Shown here: positions 53,416 through 64,000 of the stretch, piece by piece
Layout of the letters: each line of letters begins with the position of its first letter
How positions within the stretch are numbered: position 1 is the first letter of the stretch
The notes under the pieces: model-generated
Told to the model about the DNA's origin: nothing
The model's input: only the letters and a program-made list of their open reading frames with translations
Database searches by the model: none
NCBI RefSeq assembly: GCF_900605005.1
Contig: NZ_LR027558.1
Span: 820,124 to 884,123 of the forward strand
Direction: 5' to 3'
From: Acidipropionibacterium timonense
Lineage (GTDB): Bacteria; Actinomycetota; Actinomycetes; Propionibacteriales; Propionibacteriaceae
Length of the DNA stretch: 64,000 nt
Translations under genes and position numbers: made by a program

Positions 53416-53670
53416 ATGTTGGCCGACGCCCTCGAGCACCTCGTCAGCGGGATCGTCTCGAGTCCTGACGACGTGAGGGTGCGTGACAAGGAGCTGCGCC
53501 GCGGGCGCATGCTCGAGGTGAGGGTCAACCCGTCTGACATCGGCAAGGTCATCGGACGACAGGGACGGACGGCGTCCTCCCTGCGCACGGTGATCGCCGC
53601 ACTGGCCGGCGACGAGCAGGTCCGGATCGACTTCGTCGACGTCGATCGCCGGGGCGGCCGCCGCCTCTGA
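53416..53670 (+). CDS. khpA: KH-domain RNA-binding protein (KhpA)
   Basis: An 84-aa single KH domain with the GxxG loop in GKVIGRQGRTASSLRTVI. In other bacteria KhpA works with KhpB on small RNAs and cell-size control. It starts 2 bp after rpsP, in the usual order before rimM. Confidence 0.94.
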   Translation: MLADALEHLVSGIVSSPDDVRVRDKELRRGRMLEVRVNPSDIGKVIGRQGRTASSLRTVIAALAGDEQVRIDFVDVDRRGGRRL

Positions 53671-53796
53671 GCGCAGAAGCTGACACGTGACCGTGATCCC
53701 GTCGAGGGGTCACGGTCACGTCCATTCCAGGGCCCTCCCGGTGCCGGCGCCGGAGCCCACACGACACCCCGGGGGACGGGGAGGAAGGGACGTGAC

Positions 53797-54327
53797 ATGA
53801 GCCAGGTCGAGGCCGTCGTCGGACGGGTCGGCAGAGCCCACGGGCTGCGCGGGGAGGTCGTCGTCGACGTGCGCACCGACGAACCCGCGATCCGCTTCCG
53901 TACCGGTGCCGAACTCGTCATCGAGGGCACCGGACAGCGGCTCACGGTGGCACGTACCCGCTGGTCCAAGGGATCGCTCGTCGTCGCCTTCGAGGAGGTC
54001 ACCGACCGCACCGCCGCCGAGGCCCTCCAAGGGCGCATCCTCGTCGTCCGCGTCGACCCCGACGAGCGTCCCGACGGGGACGACGAGTACTACGACCGCC
54101 AACTGCGCGGACTACGCGTCGTCGACCCGGACGGGATGGAGCTCGGGGTCGTCGTCGACGTCGTCCACGGGCCCGCCCAGGACCTCCTCGTCGTCGGGAC
54201 GGGGGACGTCCAGCGGATGGTGCCCTTCGTCCGTGAGCTCGTCCCGACCGTCGACCTCGCTGCCGGGACGCTCACCGTCGTCGAGCCCGGGGGACTGCTC
54301 GATGACGCAGCCGAGGAGGCCCGATGA
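53797..54327 (+). CDS. rimM: Ribosome maturation factor RimM
   Basis: A 176-aa 30S-assembly factor. The N-terminal domain opens [27 protein letters not shown], and the C-terminal PRC-barrel contains [25 protein letters not shown] and [14 protein letters not shown] 53797 has GAAGGGAC 4–9 nt upstream. A gap of 126 bp separates it from the KH gene. It overlaps trmD by 4 bp. Confidence 0.95.
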   Translation: MSQVEAVVGRVGRAHGLRGEVVVDVRTDEPAIRFRTGAELVIEGTGQRLTVARTRWSKGSLVVAFEEVTDRTAAEALQGRILVVRVDPDERPDGDDEYYDRQLRGLRVVDPDGMELGVVVDVVHGPAQDLLVVGTGDVQRMVPFVRELVPTVDLAAGTLTVVEPGGLLDDAAEEAR

Positions 54328-55031
54328 GACTGGACTACCTGACGATCTTCCCCGAGTACTTCGACGTCCTCGAGATCTCGCTGCTGGGCAAGGCCATCAC
54401 CCAGGGACTCGTCGAGGTGCACGCCCACGACCTGCGCCGGTGGACCCATGATCGTCACCGGACGGTCGACGACACCCCGTGCGGAGGGGGAGCGGGCATG
54501 GTCATGAAGCCCGATCCGTGGGGCGAGGCCTTCGACGAGCTGCTGGGCACCGCCCCCGATCCGTCGATCCACGTCGTCGTGCCGACCCCCTCGGGGGTGC
54601 CCTTCGTCCAGGCCGAGGCCGAGGACCTGTCCGGGGTGGAGCGGATCGTCTTCTGCTGCGGACGCTATGAGGGCATCGACCGGCGGGTCATCGACTACGC
54701 CGCGGCGAGGTGGACCGTCCACGAGCTCAGCCTGGGCGACTACGTCCTCAACGGTGGCGAGGTGGCGGCCCTGGCGGTGACCGAGGCCGTCGTCCGCCTC
54801 GTGCCCGGGGTCATCGGCAATCCGGAGTCGCTGGCCGAGGAGTCGTACTCGATGGGCGAGGAGGGTCTCCTCGAGTACCCCGTGTACACCCGGCCGGTGT
54901 CGTGGCGTGGGCTCGACGTCCCGGATGTCCTCATGAGCGGCCACCACGGCCGGATCGCGCGGTGGCGGCACGACGAGTCGGTCGCCCTCACGCGGCTCCG
55001 TCGCCCCGACCTTCTCGGCCCCGAGGAATAA
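54324..55031 (+). CDS. trmD: tRNA (guanine-N1-)-methyltransferase
   Basis: A 235-aa SPOUT methyltransferase making m1G37. The knot region shows [18 protein letters not shown] and [29 protein letters not shown], and the C-terminal part has [29 protein letters not shown]. It follows rimM with ATGA overlap. Rather than continuing directly to rplS, the cluster is interrupted here by sdhCAB set 2. Confidence 0.96.
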   Translation: MRLDYLTIFPEYFDVLEISLLGKAITQGLVEVHAHDLRRWTHDRHRTVDDTPCGGGAGMVMKPDPWGEAFDELLGTAPDPSIHVVVPTPSGVPFVQAEAEDLSGVERIVFCCGRYEGIDRRVIDYAAARWTVHELSLGDYVLNGGEVAALAVTEAVVRLVPGVIGNPESLAEESYSMGEEGLLEYPVYTRPVSWRGLDVPDVLMSGHHGRIARWRHDESVALTRLRRPDLLGPEE

Positions 55032-55093
55032 GGTCATCAATTCATTTCCAAATTGGCGCCACAAGGATGCTTGAATACGCGACCAAGTAGGGG

Positions 55094-55130
55094 GGTTGGT
55101 GCAACCGATTCGACAAGGATTGGCTAGGGT
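55094..55130 (+). promoter_or_regulatory. sdhCAB set 2 leaderless promoter with small palindrome
   Basis: TAGGGT (55125–55130) lies 6 nt before the sdhC GTG. A palindrome GGTTG-GTG-CAACC (55094–55106) lies about where a -35 element or regulator would be. The ~70 bp before it is unusually AT-rich for this genome (e.g. AATTCATTTCCAAATTGG), a possible upstream element. Confidence 0.5.
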
Positions 55131-55136
55131 GGACCC

Positions 55137-55852
55137 GTGGCGACTACAACACTTAGTACTCATCAGAGAGCAGTGCGGTCGAGCGTCGCGGCAAAGGCCC
55201 TGATGGCCGTCACCGGATGCATCCTGATCTTCTTCCTGCTCATGCACATGTTCGGCAACCTCAAGCTCCTCGGGGGCGCCGACGAGTTCAACAACTACGC
55301 GGGCTTCCTGCGTCGTATCGCGAACCCCCTGCTGCCGGGCGAGACCTTCCTGTGGCTGTTCCGGATCTTCATGCTCGCGGCGATCGTCCTGCACATCTGG
55401 TCGGCCTTCCGGGTCGACAAGCAGAACCGCGCCGGACGCGGTGGCGCCGGGCGGTACTCCATCAAGAAGAGCCTGTCCCCGGAGAACACCTACGCTGCTC
55501 GCACCATGATCTGGGGCGGCATCATCATCGTCCTCTTCCTCATCCTGCACCTGCTCCAGTTCACGATCATGCCGGCCGCCTTCGGCAACCCGCATGACGG
55601 TGCGCTGGGTCGCGCCGGGATGGTCATCACGGCCTTCGGCCACTGGTGGTACGTGCTCATCTACCTCATCGCGATCATCGCGGTGTGCATGCACGTCAGC
55701 CACGGTTTCTGGGCCGCCTTCGCGACCCTCGGCGTCAACAACTCCGTGGTGGCCCGCAAGGTGCTGCGTGTCCTGTCGTGGCTCGTCGCCGTCGTCCTGC
55801 TCATCGGCTTCATGCTGCCGCCGTTCCTCGTCCTCTTCGGGGTGATTTCCTG

Positions 55853-55853
<1 letters not shown>
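55137..55853 (+). CDS. sdhC: Succinate dehydrogenase/fumarate reductase cytochrome b subunit (set 2)
   Basis: A 238-aa di-heme membrane anchor with five helices. Candidate heme His residues are in [26 protein letters not shown] and MHVSHGFW. It is related to set 1 SdhC at 25047 but shorter at the N-terminus. GTG 55137 follows TAGGGT by 6 nt. It is coupled to sdhA by a one-base overlap. Confidence 0.94.
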
Positions 55854-57879
<2,026 letters not shown>

Positions 57880-57883
<4 letters not shown>

Positions 57884-58653
57884 AGATCAATCTGCGCATC
57901 TGGCGCCAGCACGACACCCGGGCCCAGGGCAAGCTCGTCGAGTACACCCTGGACGGGGTCTCGGGGGACATGTCCTTCCTCGAGATGCTCGATCTGCTCA
58001 ACGAGCAGCTCACGGCCAAGGGTGAGGAGCCGGTGGCCTTCGACTCCGACTGCCGCGAGGGCATCTGCGGTCAGTGTGGCGTCGTCATCAACGGCGTCCC
58101 GCACGGCGGTATGGGTGTGGCCCAGCCGGTCCGTACGACGACCTGCCAGCTCCACATGAGGTCCTTCGCCGATGGTTCGACGATCACCATCGAGCCCTGG
58201 AAGTCGGGTGCCTTCCCGATCCTGCGCGACCTCGTCGTCGACCGGACCGCTCTGGACCGGGTCATCGAGGCCGGTGGCTACATCTCGGTCAACACCGGTG
58301 CCGCCCCCGACGCCCACGCCGTCCAGGTCAACAAGAAGCGCTCCGACCGGGCCTTCGACGCCGCCACCTGCATCGGCTGCGGCGCCTGCGTGGCTGCCTG
58401 CCCGAACGGCTCCTCGATGCTCTTCACCTCGGCGAAGATCACCCACCTGGCCATGCTCCCGCAGGGTCAGCCGGAGCGGGCTCGTCGCGTCAAGGCCATG
58501 GTCGCCCAGCAGGACGCCGAGGGCTTCGGTGGGTGCACGAACATCGGTGAGTGCGCCGCCGTGTGCCCCAAGGGCATCCCGCTGGAGTCCATCAGCCAGC
58601 TCAACCGCGACCTCATCGCCTCCCTCTTCAAGCACGAGGGCAAGGACGACTGA
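57880..58653 (+). CDS. sdhB: Succinate dehydrogenase/fumarate reductase iron–sulfur subunit (set 2)
   Basis: A 257-aa iron–sulfur protein: [23 protein letters not shown] and TTTCQLHM for [2Fe-2S], [14 protein letters not shown] and [12 protein letters not shown] for the other clusters. GTG 57880 overlaps the sdhA stop. A 15-bp hairpin lies 52 bp after its stop. It differs from set 1 by a longer loop after the first Cys group ([12 protein letters not shown]). Confidence 0.95.
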
Positions 58654-58705
58654 CCGTCACACGTTGACCGAACACGCTGGTTGACGTCATCGGCCAGGTG
58701 AGGAC

Positions 58706-58739
58706 TGTGGGTCCCCCCGGAGATCCGGGGGGACCCACA
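58706..58739 (+). terminator. 15-bp hairpin terminating the sdhCAB set 2 operon
   Basis: Perfect stem TGTGGGTCCCCCCGG (58706–58720) and CCGGGGGGACCCACA (58725–58739) around a 4-nt AGAT loop. The strongest hairpin noticed in the window; no T-run follows. Confidence 0.75.
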
Positions 58740-58807
58740 CCGCGTCCCCGGGCCTCGGCCCCGCGGCAGGCCTCGAGGTGGCGCAGAGTGGACTGACGCC
58801 GTCCCGC

Positions 58808-58818
58808 GTGGCAGAATG
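58808..58818 (+). promoter_or_regulatory. Putative rplS promoter core
   Basis: GTGGCAGAATG with CAGAAT at 58812–58817, identical to the element before rpsP at 52841. A -35-like TGGACT lies 17 nt upstream. The leader to rplS is about 105 nt. Confidence 0.5.
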
Positions 58819-58930
58819 ACCTGCTGTTGTCCGCGTCCGACTCCTGCCACGGGGGGATCGCTCGGAGCGTGGAGGACCCACCATTGACTTTCAGACACCA
58901 GGTGACCTGTGGCACCGGCGAGGAACAGAC

Positions 58931-59296
58931 ATGAACAACGTCATCAGCGAGATCGACAAGGCCGCCCTGCGCGATGACATCCCCGAGTTCCGCCCGGGCG
59001 ACTCCGTCAAGGTGCACGTCAAGGTCGTCGAGGGTAACCGCAGCCGTGTCCAGGTGTTCGCGGGGGTCGTCATCTCCCGCACCGGTGGCGGCGTCCAGGA
59101 GTCCTTCACCGTCCGCAAGATGAGCTTCGGGACCGGCGTGGAGCGCACCTTCCCGCTGCACTCCCCGATCATCGACAAGATCGAGGTCGATCGTCTCGGT
59201 CACGTGCGTCGCGCCAAGCTGTACTACCTGCGTGGTCTGCACGGCAAGGCCGCCAAGATCAAGGAGCGCGGGTCTGCCCGCGGCTCGAAGGCCTGA
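58931..59296 (+). CDS. rplS: 50S ribosomal protein L19
   Basis: A 121-aa large-subunit protein at the 30S–50S interface. Conserved blocks [32 protein letters not shown] and [21 protein letters not shown] are intact, with the basic end [28 protein letters not shown] is 5–10 nt before the ATG. Its own promoter fits its separation from trmD by the sdh operon. Confidence 0.97.
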   Translation: MNNVISEIDKAALRDDIPEFRPGDSVKVHVKVVEGNRSRVQVFAGVVISRTGGGVQESFTVRKMSFGTGVERTFPLHSPIIDKIEVDRLGHVRRAKLYYLRGLHGKAAKIKERGSARGSKA

Positions 59297-59486
59297 TCGA
59301 GGTCGTCATCGTCCCGAGGGGGCGCCCACGTCGTGTGGGTGCCCCCTCGGCGCATCGTGGGGGGATCGTCCGTGACGGGTCGGGTGCGCGCGTGCGGTGG
59401 GCCGGGACTCGGCGCGGTTAGACTTCCCCTGGCATCGGCACGCCGGGAGGGTCCCGGCCCAGCGTCGGTGCCGGGCAGGACGACCC

Positions 59487-60269
59487 GTGAACGACACCGA
59501 GCGGACGACCACCGAGAACGCACCCGAGGCCTCGGGTTGGGATCGCTTCCTGCGCGGGTGCAAGGAGCTCGTCCTCATCGTCGTCGGTGCTCTCATCATC
59601 TCCGCGGTCATCCGGGCCTTCGTCGGCCAGCTCTTCGTCATTCCGTCGGGGTCGATGGAGAACACCCTCATCCCCGGTGACCGGGTCATCGCCATGAAGA
59701 CCATGGACTTCCACCGCGGGGACATCGTCGTCTTCAAGGACTCGGCCCACTGGCTGGGCCCCAACCCGCGCAAGAGGTCGATTCCCGAGCAGATCGGTGA
59801 GTTCATCGGGGTGCTCCCCAACACGAGCTCGAACTACCTCATCAAGCGGGTCATCGGGATGCCCGGCGACACCGTCAAGTGTTGTGACCCGCAGGGGAGG
59901 ATGTCGGTCAACGGCAGGGTTCTCGACGAGACCTCGTACCTGTACAGCGAGGGCGGGCACATGGTCGCCCCGGCGGCCGTGCCCTTCGAGGTCGTCGTCC
60001 CCAAGGGGCGCATCTTCGTCATGGGCGACCATCGGGACGCCTCCGGTGACTCCCGGTGCCATTTGGCGGACCTCGACCCGGACGCCTACCGCGGCGCGCC
60101 GGCGTTCATCTCCGAGGCGGACGTCGTCGGGCCCGCCAAGGCCATTCTCGTGCCGCTCAACCGCATCCGGGTGCTGTCGATCCCCTCCACCTTCCAGGGA
60201 ATCCCCGACCGCTCGGGGAGCGCTCCCGCCAAGGCGACGATCATCCCCGAGGGAGTCGGCTGCGGGTGA
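59487..60269 (+). CDS. lepB: Signal peptidase I
   Basis: A 260-aa membrane protease that removes signal peptides on the outer face of the membrane. One N-terminal helix (ELVLIVVGALIISAVIRAFV) is followed by box B VIPSGSMENTLIPGD with catalytic Ser56 and box D YLIKRVIGMPGD with catalytic Lys120. Box E GRIFVMGDHRDASGDSR is present. GTG 59487 has CAGGA 6–8 nt upstream. It overlaps rnhB by a GTGA if the latter starts at 60266. Confidence 0.95.
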   Translation: MNDTERTTTENAPEASGWDRFLRGCKELVLIVVGALIISAVIRAFVGQLFVIPSGSMENTLIPGDRVIAMKTMDFHRGDIVVFKDSAHWLGPNPRKRSIPEQIGEFIGVLPNTSSNYLIKRVIGMPGDTVKCCDPQGRMSVNGRVLDETSYLYSEGGHMVAPAAVPFEVVVPKGRIFVMGDHRDASGDSRCHLADLDPDAYRGAPAFISEADVVGPAKAILVPLNRIRVLSIPSTFQGIPDRSGSAPAKATIIPEGVGCG

Positions 60270-60925
60270 GGCCGACGCCGGTGAACGCCCTGCGCGTGGA
60301 GGCCGGTCCCCGGGGGCACGAGCGGCTGCTCGCCCGGTGCGGGCTGGGACCGGTGGCCGGATGTGACGAGGCAGGACGCGGTGCCTGCGCCGGGCCCCTG
60401 GTGGCGGCGGCAGTGGTGCTGGACGACTCGGGGGCCGGACGCATCGACGGGCTGGCCGACTCGAAGAAGCTCACGGCGCGCGCCAGGGAGCGGCTCTTCG
60501 ACGTCATCTGCGAGCGGGCTGCGGCGGTCTCCTGGGCCTTGGTGAGCGCCGCCGAGTGCGACCGGCTCGGGATGCAGGAGGCTGACCTCCAGGGGCTGCG
60601 GCGGGCCACCTACCGCCTGGAGGTGCGGCCCGGATACGTCCTGTCCGATGGTTTCGCGGTGCCAGGACTCGACGCACCGAACCTCGGCATGTGGAAGGGC
60701 GACGCCGTGTGCGCGTGCGTGTCCGCGGCGTCGATCGTGGCGAAGGTCGTCCGCGACCGGATCATGGTGGCCCTCGACGACGAGGTGCCCGGCTACGAGT
60801 TCGCCGTGCACAAGGGATATGTCACCGCTCTGCACCAACGGCACCTCGAGGAGCTGGGGCCGTCGACGGAGCACCGGTTGACCTACGGGAACGTGCGGCG
60901 AGCGGCTAGAGTTCAGTCATCATGA
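60266..60925 (+). CDS. rnhB: Ribonuclease HII
   Basis: A 219-aa RNase that nicks RNA in RNA–DNA hybrids. The active-site block is GCDEAGRGACAGPLVAAAVVLD (Asp34, Glu35); LADSKKLTARARERL and VVRDRIMVALDDEVPGYEFAVHKGY follow, with the last acidic residues in ASIVAKVVRD. GTG 60266 couples it to lepB; GTG 60281 is an alternative. ATGA couples it to the next gene. Confidence 0.94.
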   Translation: MRPTPVNALRVEAGPRGHERLLARCGLGPVAGCDEAGRGACAGPLVAAAVVLDDSGAGRIDGLADSKKLTARARERLFDVICERAAAVSWALVSAAECDRLGMQEADLQGLRRATYRLEVRPGYVLSDGFAVPGLDAPNLGMWKGDAVCACVSAASIVAKVVRDRIMVALDDEVPGYEFAVHKGYVTALHQRHLEELGPSTEHRLTYGNVRRAARVQSS

Positions 60926-61230
60926 GTGCCGAGGATCTGGAAGAGTACGAGAACCGCGCGGAGCTCGAGCTCTATCGTGAGTATAAGGACGTCGTGGGGA
61001 TCTTCACCTACGCCGTCGAGACCGAGCGGCGCTTCTACCTGTGCAATGCGGTGGACCTCAAGGTGCGCACCGAGGGGGGCGACGTCTACTACGAGGTGTC
61101 CATGGCGGACGCCTGGGTGTGGGACATGTACCGACCGGCGCGGTTCGTCAAGAGTGCCAAGGTGCTGACATTCCGCGACGTGTCGATCGAAGAGATCGCA
61201 CACTCGGACTTCGAGGTGCCCTCGAAGTAG
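60922..61230 (+). CDS. DUF2469 family protein
   Basis: A 102-aa actinobacterial-specific protein of unknown function (SAEDLEEYENRAELELYREYKDVVGIFTYAVETERRFYLCN). It is nearly always next to rnhB in actinobacteria, as here. The start overlaps the rnhB stop by 4 bp. The protein is acidic and has no signal peptide. Confidence 0.92.
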   Translation: MSAEDLEEYENRAELELYREYKDVVGIFTYAVETERRFYLCNAVDLKVRTEGGDVYYEVSMADAWVWDMYRPARFVKSAKVLTFRDVSIEEIAHSDFEVPSK

Positions 61231-61268
61231 CTCCCCGGCGGATGTGGCCGGGCGGGAGGGTCCCGGTC

Positions 61269-61320
61269 CTGTGGACAACTCACCAGTTCGACCGAGATAC
61301 GAAGTGGTCTGTGGACAACT
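61269..61320 (+). promoter_or_regulatory. Two DnaA-box-like direct repeats before yraN–comM–dprA
   Basis: CTGTGGACAACT occurs twice (61269–61280 and 61309–61320), 40 bp apart; each contains the DnaA 9-mer TGTGGACAA. They lie in the 139-bp gap between DUF2469 and yraN, the probable promoter region of the yraN–comM–dprA operon. Confidence 0.5.
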
Positions 61321-61369
61321 GTCCGATCCGGTGCCTTCGCCCCGATAACTGTGGGTGGAGGTGGTCCCG

Positions 61370-61798
61370 ATGCCCATTGCACCCGTCCCGTCAACCGTTC
61401 CCACGACCCGTCAGGGGGCCGCGCTGCGTGCCCGAAGGGGTTCGCGCAATCACGTCGCCGCCTGGGGTGAGGACGTGGCTGTCGCCCATCTGGAGGCCCT
61501 GGGGTGGACGATCCTGGCCCGCAACTGGGCCTGTCGTGGTGGGGAGATCGACATCGTGGCCCGGGACCCCGACGACTGGGTGGTCGTCGTCGAGGTCAAG
61601 ACGAGGTCGGGACGGGGGTACGGCGACCCACTCGAGGCGGTGACGCCGGCCAAGGTGCGCAAGCTCTCCGAGCTGGCTCTCACCTGGCTCGTCGAGACCG
61701 GCGAGTACGTGCCACGCATTCGTCTCGACGCCATCGGGGTCGTGCGGGTCGACGGCGGCCCGCCCGAGATCTCGCACGTCCGAGGGATCCGGCGATGA
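61370..61798 (+). CDS. yraN: UPF0102 (YraN) endonuclease-like protein
   Basis: A 142-aa protein with a PD-(D/E)XK-like fold: [48 protein letters not shown] has the E…D…ExK residues. Its function is unproven, probably nucleic-acid processing. ATG 61370 was chosen for the GGAGGTGG 6 nt upstream. It overlaps comM by ATGA. Confidence 0.93.
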   Translation: MPIAPVPSTVPTTRQGAALRARRGSRNHVAAWGEDVAVAHLEALGWTILARNWACRGGEIDIVARDPDDWVVVVEVKTRSGRGYGDPLEAVTPAKVRKLSELALTWLVETGEYVPRIRLDAIGVVRVDGGPPEISHVRGIRR

Positions 61799-63321
61799 CC
61801 GCCACCAGTGCCTGGTCGGTGGCGCTGGTGGGTATGGACGGCACGATGGTCGAGGTGGAGGCAGCCATCTCGGCCGGGCTGCCACGCACCGTGCTCGTCG
61901 GCCTGCCCGACGCCGCCCTGTACGAGGCTCGCGACCGGTGCCGCGCCGCCGTCGCAGCCGCCGGCATGTCGTGGCCCACCCAGGCCCTGACGATCAACCT
62001 CACCCCTGCCTCCCTGCCCAAGGCCGGCACCCACTTCGACCTGGCCATCGCCGCCGCGTCACTGGCCTCGGTGGGGGTCGTCCCCACGACCCTCCTCGGC
62101 TCGACGGTCCTCATGGGTGAGCTCGGCCTGGACGGCCGGGTGCGTCCGGTCCGTGGGGTGCTGCCTGCGCTGCTCGCCGCTCGTGAGGCCGGGTTCGAGC
62201 GGGCGGTCGTCCCGGCGGGGCAGGTGACCGAGGCCGAACTCGTCGCCGGGTTGACGATCTGGCCGGTCGCTCACCTGCGCGACCTCGTCGAGGTGCTCCA
62301 CGGTCGGCTGGTCATCGTCGACGCGCACGTCACGGAGGCGGCCGAGGATCGGCCTTCGGCGTGCCCCGATCTGGCCGACGTCCTGGGGCAGGAGGAGGCC
62401 AGGTACGGCCTCGAGGTGGCGGCGGCCGGCAGACATCACCTGCTCATGCGGGGTGCTCCCGGCTGCGGCAAGTCGATGCTGGCGGCGCGCCTGCCGTCGA
62501 TCCTGCCGGAGCTGTCCGACGAGGAGGCCCTCGAGGTGACCGCCCTTCACTCGCTGGCCGGGACGAACGACACCGGACGCCTGCTCACCCGTCCGCCCCT
62601 GTCGGAGCCGCACCACAGCATCTCCATGGCGGCCATGGTGGGTGGCGGTGCGCGGATCGCCCGGCCAGGGGCGATCTCGCTGGCCCATCGGGGAGTGCTC
62701 TTCCTCGACGAGGCCCCCGAGTTCCCACCGCGGGTGCTCGACGCCTTGCGCGGGCCTCTGGAGACCGGCCACGTCACCATCGGCCGCTCGCAGGCCCAGA
62801 CCCGCTATCCGGCACGGTTCCAGCTCGTCCTGGCGCTCAATCCCTGCCCCTGCGGGATGGCCGATGACCCGGCCGGGACCTGCCGGTGCACACCGCAGAT
62901 GGTCATCCGGTACGGACACCGGCTGTCCGGACCGATCCTCGACCGGGTGGACGTCCACCAGGGGCTGCGGCCGCTGAGGTCGGCCCATCTGCTCGGGGTC
63001 GGGGCGCTGCCGACCGGGGAGTCGAGCGCGACGGTGCTGGGACGGGTCGCCGAAGCCCGTGCCCGGGCTGCTCGGCGGTGGTCCGGGACGCCATGGCGGG
63101 TCAACGGTGACGTCCCCGGGTCGCACCTGCGGCGTCACCCACCGTCGCGGGACGCCTCGGCGGTCGTCGAGGACGCCCTGGCGCGGGGACGACTGTCGGC
63201 ACGTGGGGTCGACAAGGTGTTACGCCTGGCCTGGACGGTCGCCGATCTGGCGGGGGTGGACGAGGTCGGCCCGACACAGGTGCGCCGGGCCATGGCGCTA
63301 CGACGAGGGGAGCAGGAGTGA
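61795..63321 (+). CDS. comM: ComM/YifB-family AAA ATPase (Mg chelatase-like)
   Basis: A 508-aa helicase-type ATPase aiding branch migration in natural transformation in some species. An N-terminal ChlI-like domain ([30 protein letters not shown]), then Walker [21 protein letters not shown], Walker [25 protein letters not shown], a zinc-like cluster [19 protein letters not shown] and a C-terminal helical domain. It couples to yraN and dprA by 4-bp overlaps. Confidence 0.95.
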   Translation: MTATSAWSVALVGMDGTMVEVEAAISAGLPRTVLVGLPDAALYEARDRCRAAVAAAGMSWPTQALTINLTPASLPKAGTHFDLAIAAASLASVGVVPTTLLGSTVLMGELGLDGRVRPVRGVLPALLAAREAGFERAVVPAGQVTEAELVAGLTIWPVAHLRDLVEVLHGRLVIVDAHVTEAAEDRPSACPDLADVLGQEEARYGLEVAAAGRHHLLMRGAPGCGKSMLAARLPSILPELSDEEALEVTALHSLAGTNDTGRLLTRPPLSEPHHSISMAAMVGGGARIARPGAISLAHRGVLFLDEAPEFPPRVLDALRGPLETGHVTIGRSQAQTRYPARFQLVLALNPCPCGMADDPAGTCRCTPQMVIRYGHRLSGPILDRVDVHQGLRPLRSAHLLGVGALPTGESSATVLGRVAEARARAARRWSGTPWRVNGDVPGSHLRRHPPSRDASAVVEDALARGRLSARGVDKVLRLAWTVADLAGVDEVGPTQVRRAMALRRGEQE

Positions 63322-64000
63322 CGTGGGATGACGATCGCCGGGCCAGGGCCGCGTTGGGGGCGGTCTGTGTCCCGGGTGACCCGTGGCTGCGTGAGGCCTT
63401 GGGGCGGGCCGACGCCCCTGAGGTGTGGGGCCGGCTGAGGGGCGGTGACGGTGACGGGCCGAGACGCCGCCGCGCAGCGTGCCTCGACCTGCCGGCACTT
63501 CTCGCGCGGTCGGAGCAGGTCGGGGTGAGGTTCGTCGTGCCCGGCGACGACGAGTGGCCGGCTGGCCTCGACGATCTCGTCCTAGTACCGGAGACAGGCG
63601 GTGGGCCACCGGTCGGGCTGTGGGTGCTGGGGCCGGCGGATCTGGCGATGGCCTGTCGGCGGTCGGTCGCCGTCGTCGGGTCGCGCGCTGCCAGCGCCTA
63701 CGGTCAGGACGTCGCGACGAACCTCGGGTACGACCTGGCTCGCGTCAGGGGTGAGGGTGGGCACGACGATGTCGAGTCGCCCTGGTGCGTCGTCTCGGGC
63801 GGAGCCTTCGGCATCGACGTGGCCGCTCACCGTGGGGCCCTGGCCGCCGGCGGGGTCACGGTGTGTGTCCAGGCCGGTGGTCTCGACGCGCCGTACCCAC
63901 GTGGCAATGCCGTGGTGCTCGAGGCCATGGCCCGGTCGGGGGCACTCGTCTCGGAGGTCCCCGTCGGGACGACGCCGACCCGTCCGGCATTCCTGGCGCG
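63318..64000 (+). CDS. dprA: DNA processing protein DprA (partial, runs off window)
   Basis: GTG 63318 overlaps the comM stop as GTGA. The 227 visible residues have an N-terminal domain, then the Rossmann-like fold: VAVVGSRAASAYGQDVA, VVSGGAFGIDVAAHRGALAAGGVTVCVQAGGLDAPYPRGN and SEVPVGTTPTRPAF. DprA loads RecA on incoming single-stranded DNA. Insertions compared with typical DprA occur before the GSR motif and at RVRGEGGHDDVESP. The C-terminal part lies outside the window. Confidence 0.93.
   Translation, partial: MTWDDDRRARAALGAVCVPGDPWLREALGRADAPEVWGRLRGGDGDGPRRRRAACLDLPALLARSEQVGVRFVVPGDDEWPAGLDDLVLVPETGGGPPVGLWVLGPADLAMACRRSVAVVGSRAASAYGQDVATNLGYDLARVRGEGGHDDVESPWCVVSGGAFGIDVAAHRGALAAGGVTVCVQAGGLDAPYPRGNAVVLEAMARSGALVSEVPVGTTPTRPAFLA

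Overview
The window is high-GC actinobacterial DNA, most likely from the Propionibacteriaceae. The evidence is the gene order ffh–rpsP–KH–rimM–trmD … rplS–lepB–rnhB–DUF2469–yraN–comM–dprA, a DUF222/HNH (13E12-type) protein, GTG starts, leaderless promoters, and two complete succinate dehydrogenase/fumarate reductase sets (sdhCAB), which would suit a Wood–Werkman propionate fermenter. The species cannot be named from sequence alone.

Layout. 1–1.7 kb: two nested ISL3-family elements, one interrupting a lipoprotein gene. 1.9–5.9 kb: an EamA exporter, tgt, a queuosine-precursor transporter and a proline iminopeptidase. 6.1–9.5 kb: an HNH protein with LexA-like sites upstream, a SAM methyltransferase and an APH-fold kinase. 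9.5–13.3 kb: a tightly overlapping phoH–ybeY–corC–era operon. 13.4–15.3 kb: leuA behind a leader peptide with three consecutive Leu codons and a hairpin (attenuator). 15.4–18.8 kb: an amino-acid ABC uptake system without its ATPase, plus a class II glutamine amidotransferase. 18.8–22.8 kb: uppS and recO with back-to-back leaderless promoters, a Fur-family regulator, a small ABM-like protein and glyS. 22.8–24.9 kb: a three-gene ABC exporter. 25.0–28.5 kb: sdhCAB set 1. 28.6–32.9 kb: a LacI regulator and the sugar ABC importer it probably controls. 32.9–39.9 kb: dusB, a small membrane protein, dgt, a FetB-like permease, dnaG, a sigma factor and a hypothetical protein.

40–47.3 kb is an accessory island starting at tRNA-Asn(GTT). 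It holds tiny decayed ORFs, an intact ISL3 element, truncated genes, an unknown 474-aa protein, a GtrA-like protein and a broken secreted PHP-domain gene. 47.5–64 kb returns to core genes: ftsY, a membrane esterase, ffh, an amidohydrolase, rpsP, the KH protein, rimM, trmD, sdhCAB set 2 (between trmD and rplS), rplS, lepB, rnhB, DUF2469, yraN, comM and dprA (running off the end).

A recurring signal is a -10-like hexamer (TAGGGT, TAGGAT, TACCGT, CAGAAT and similar) 6–8 nt before ATG/GTG. This suggests many leaderless mRNAs and was used to choose several starts. Other regulatory finds are a perfect inverted pair of DnaA boxes between dnaG and the sigma gene, a palindromic LacI-type operator, and a leucine attenuator. 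No CRISPR array, rRNA or clearly new multi-gene defence system was found.
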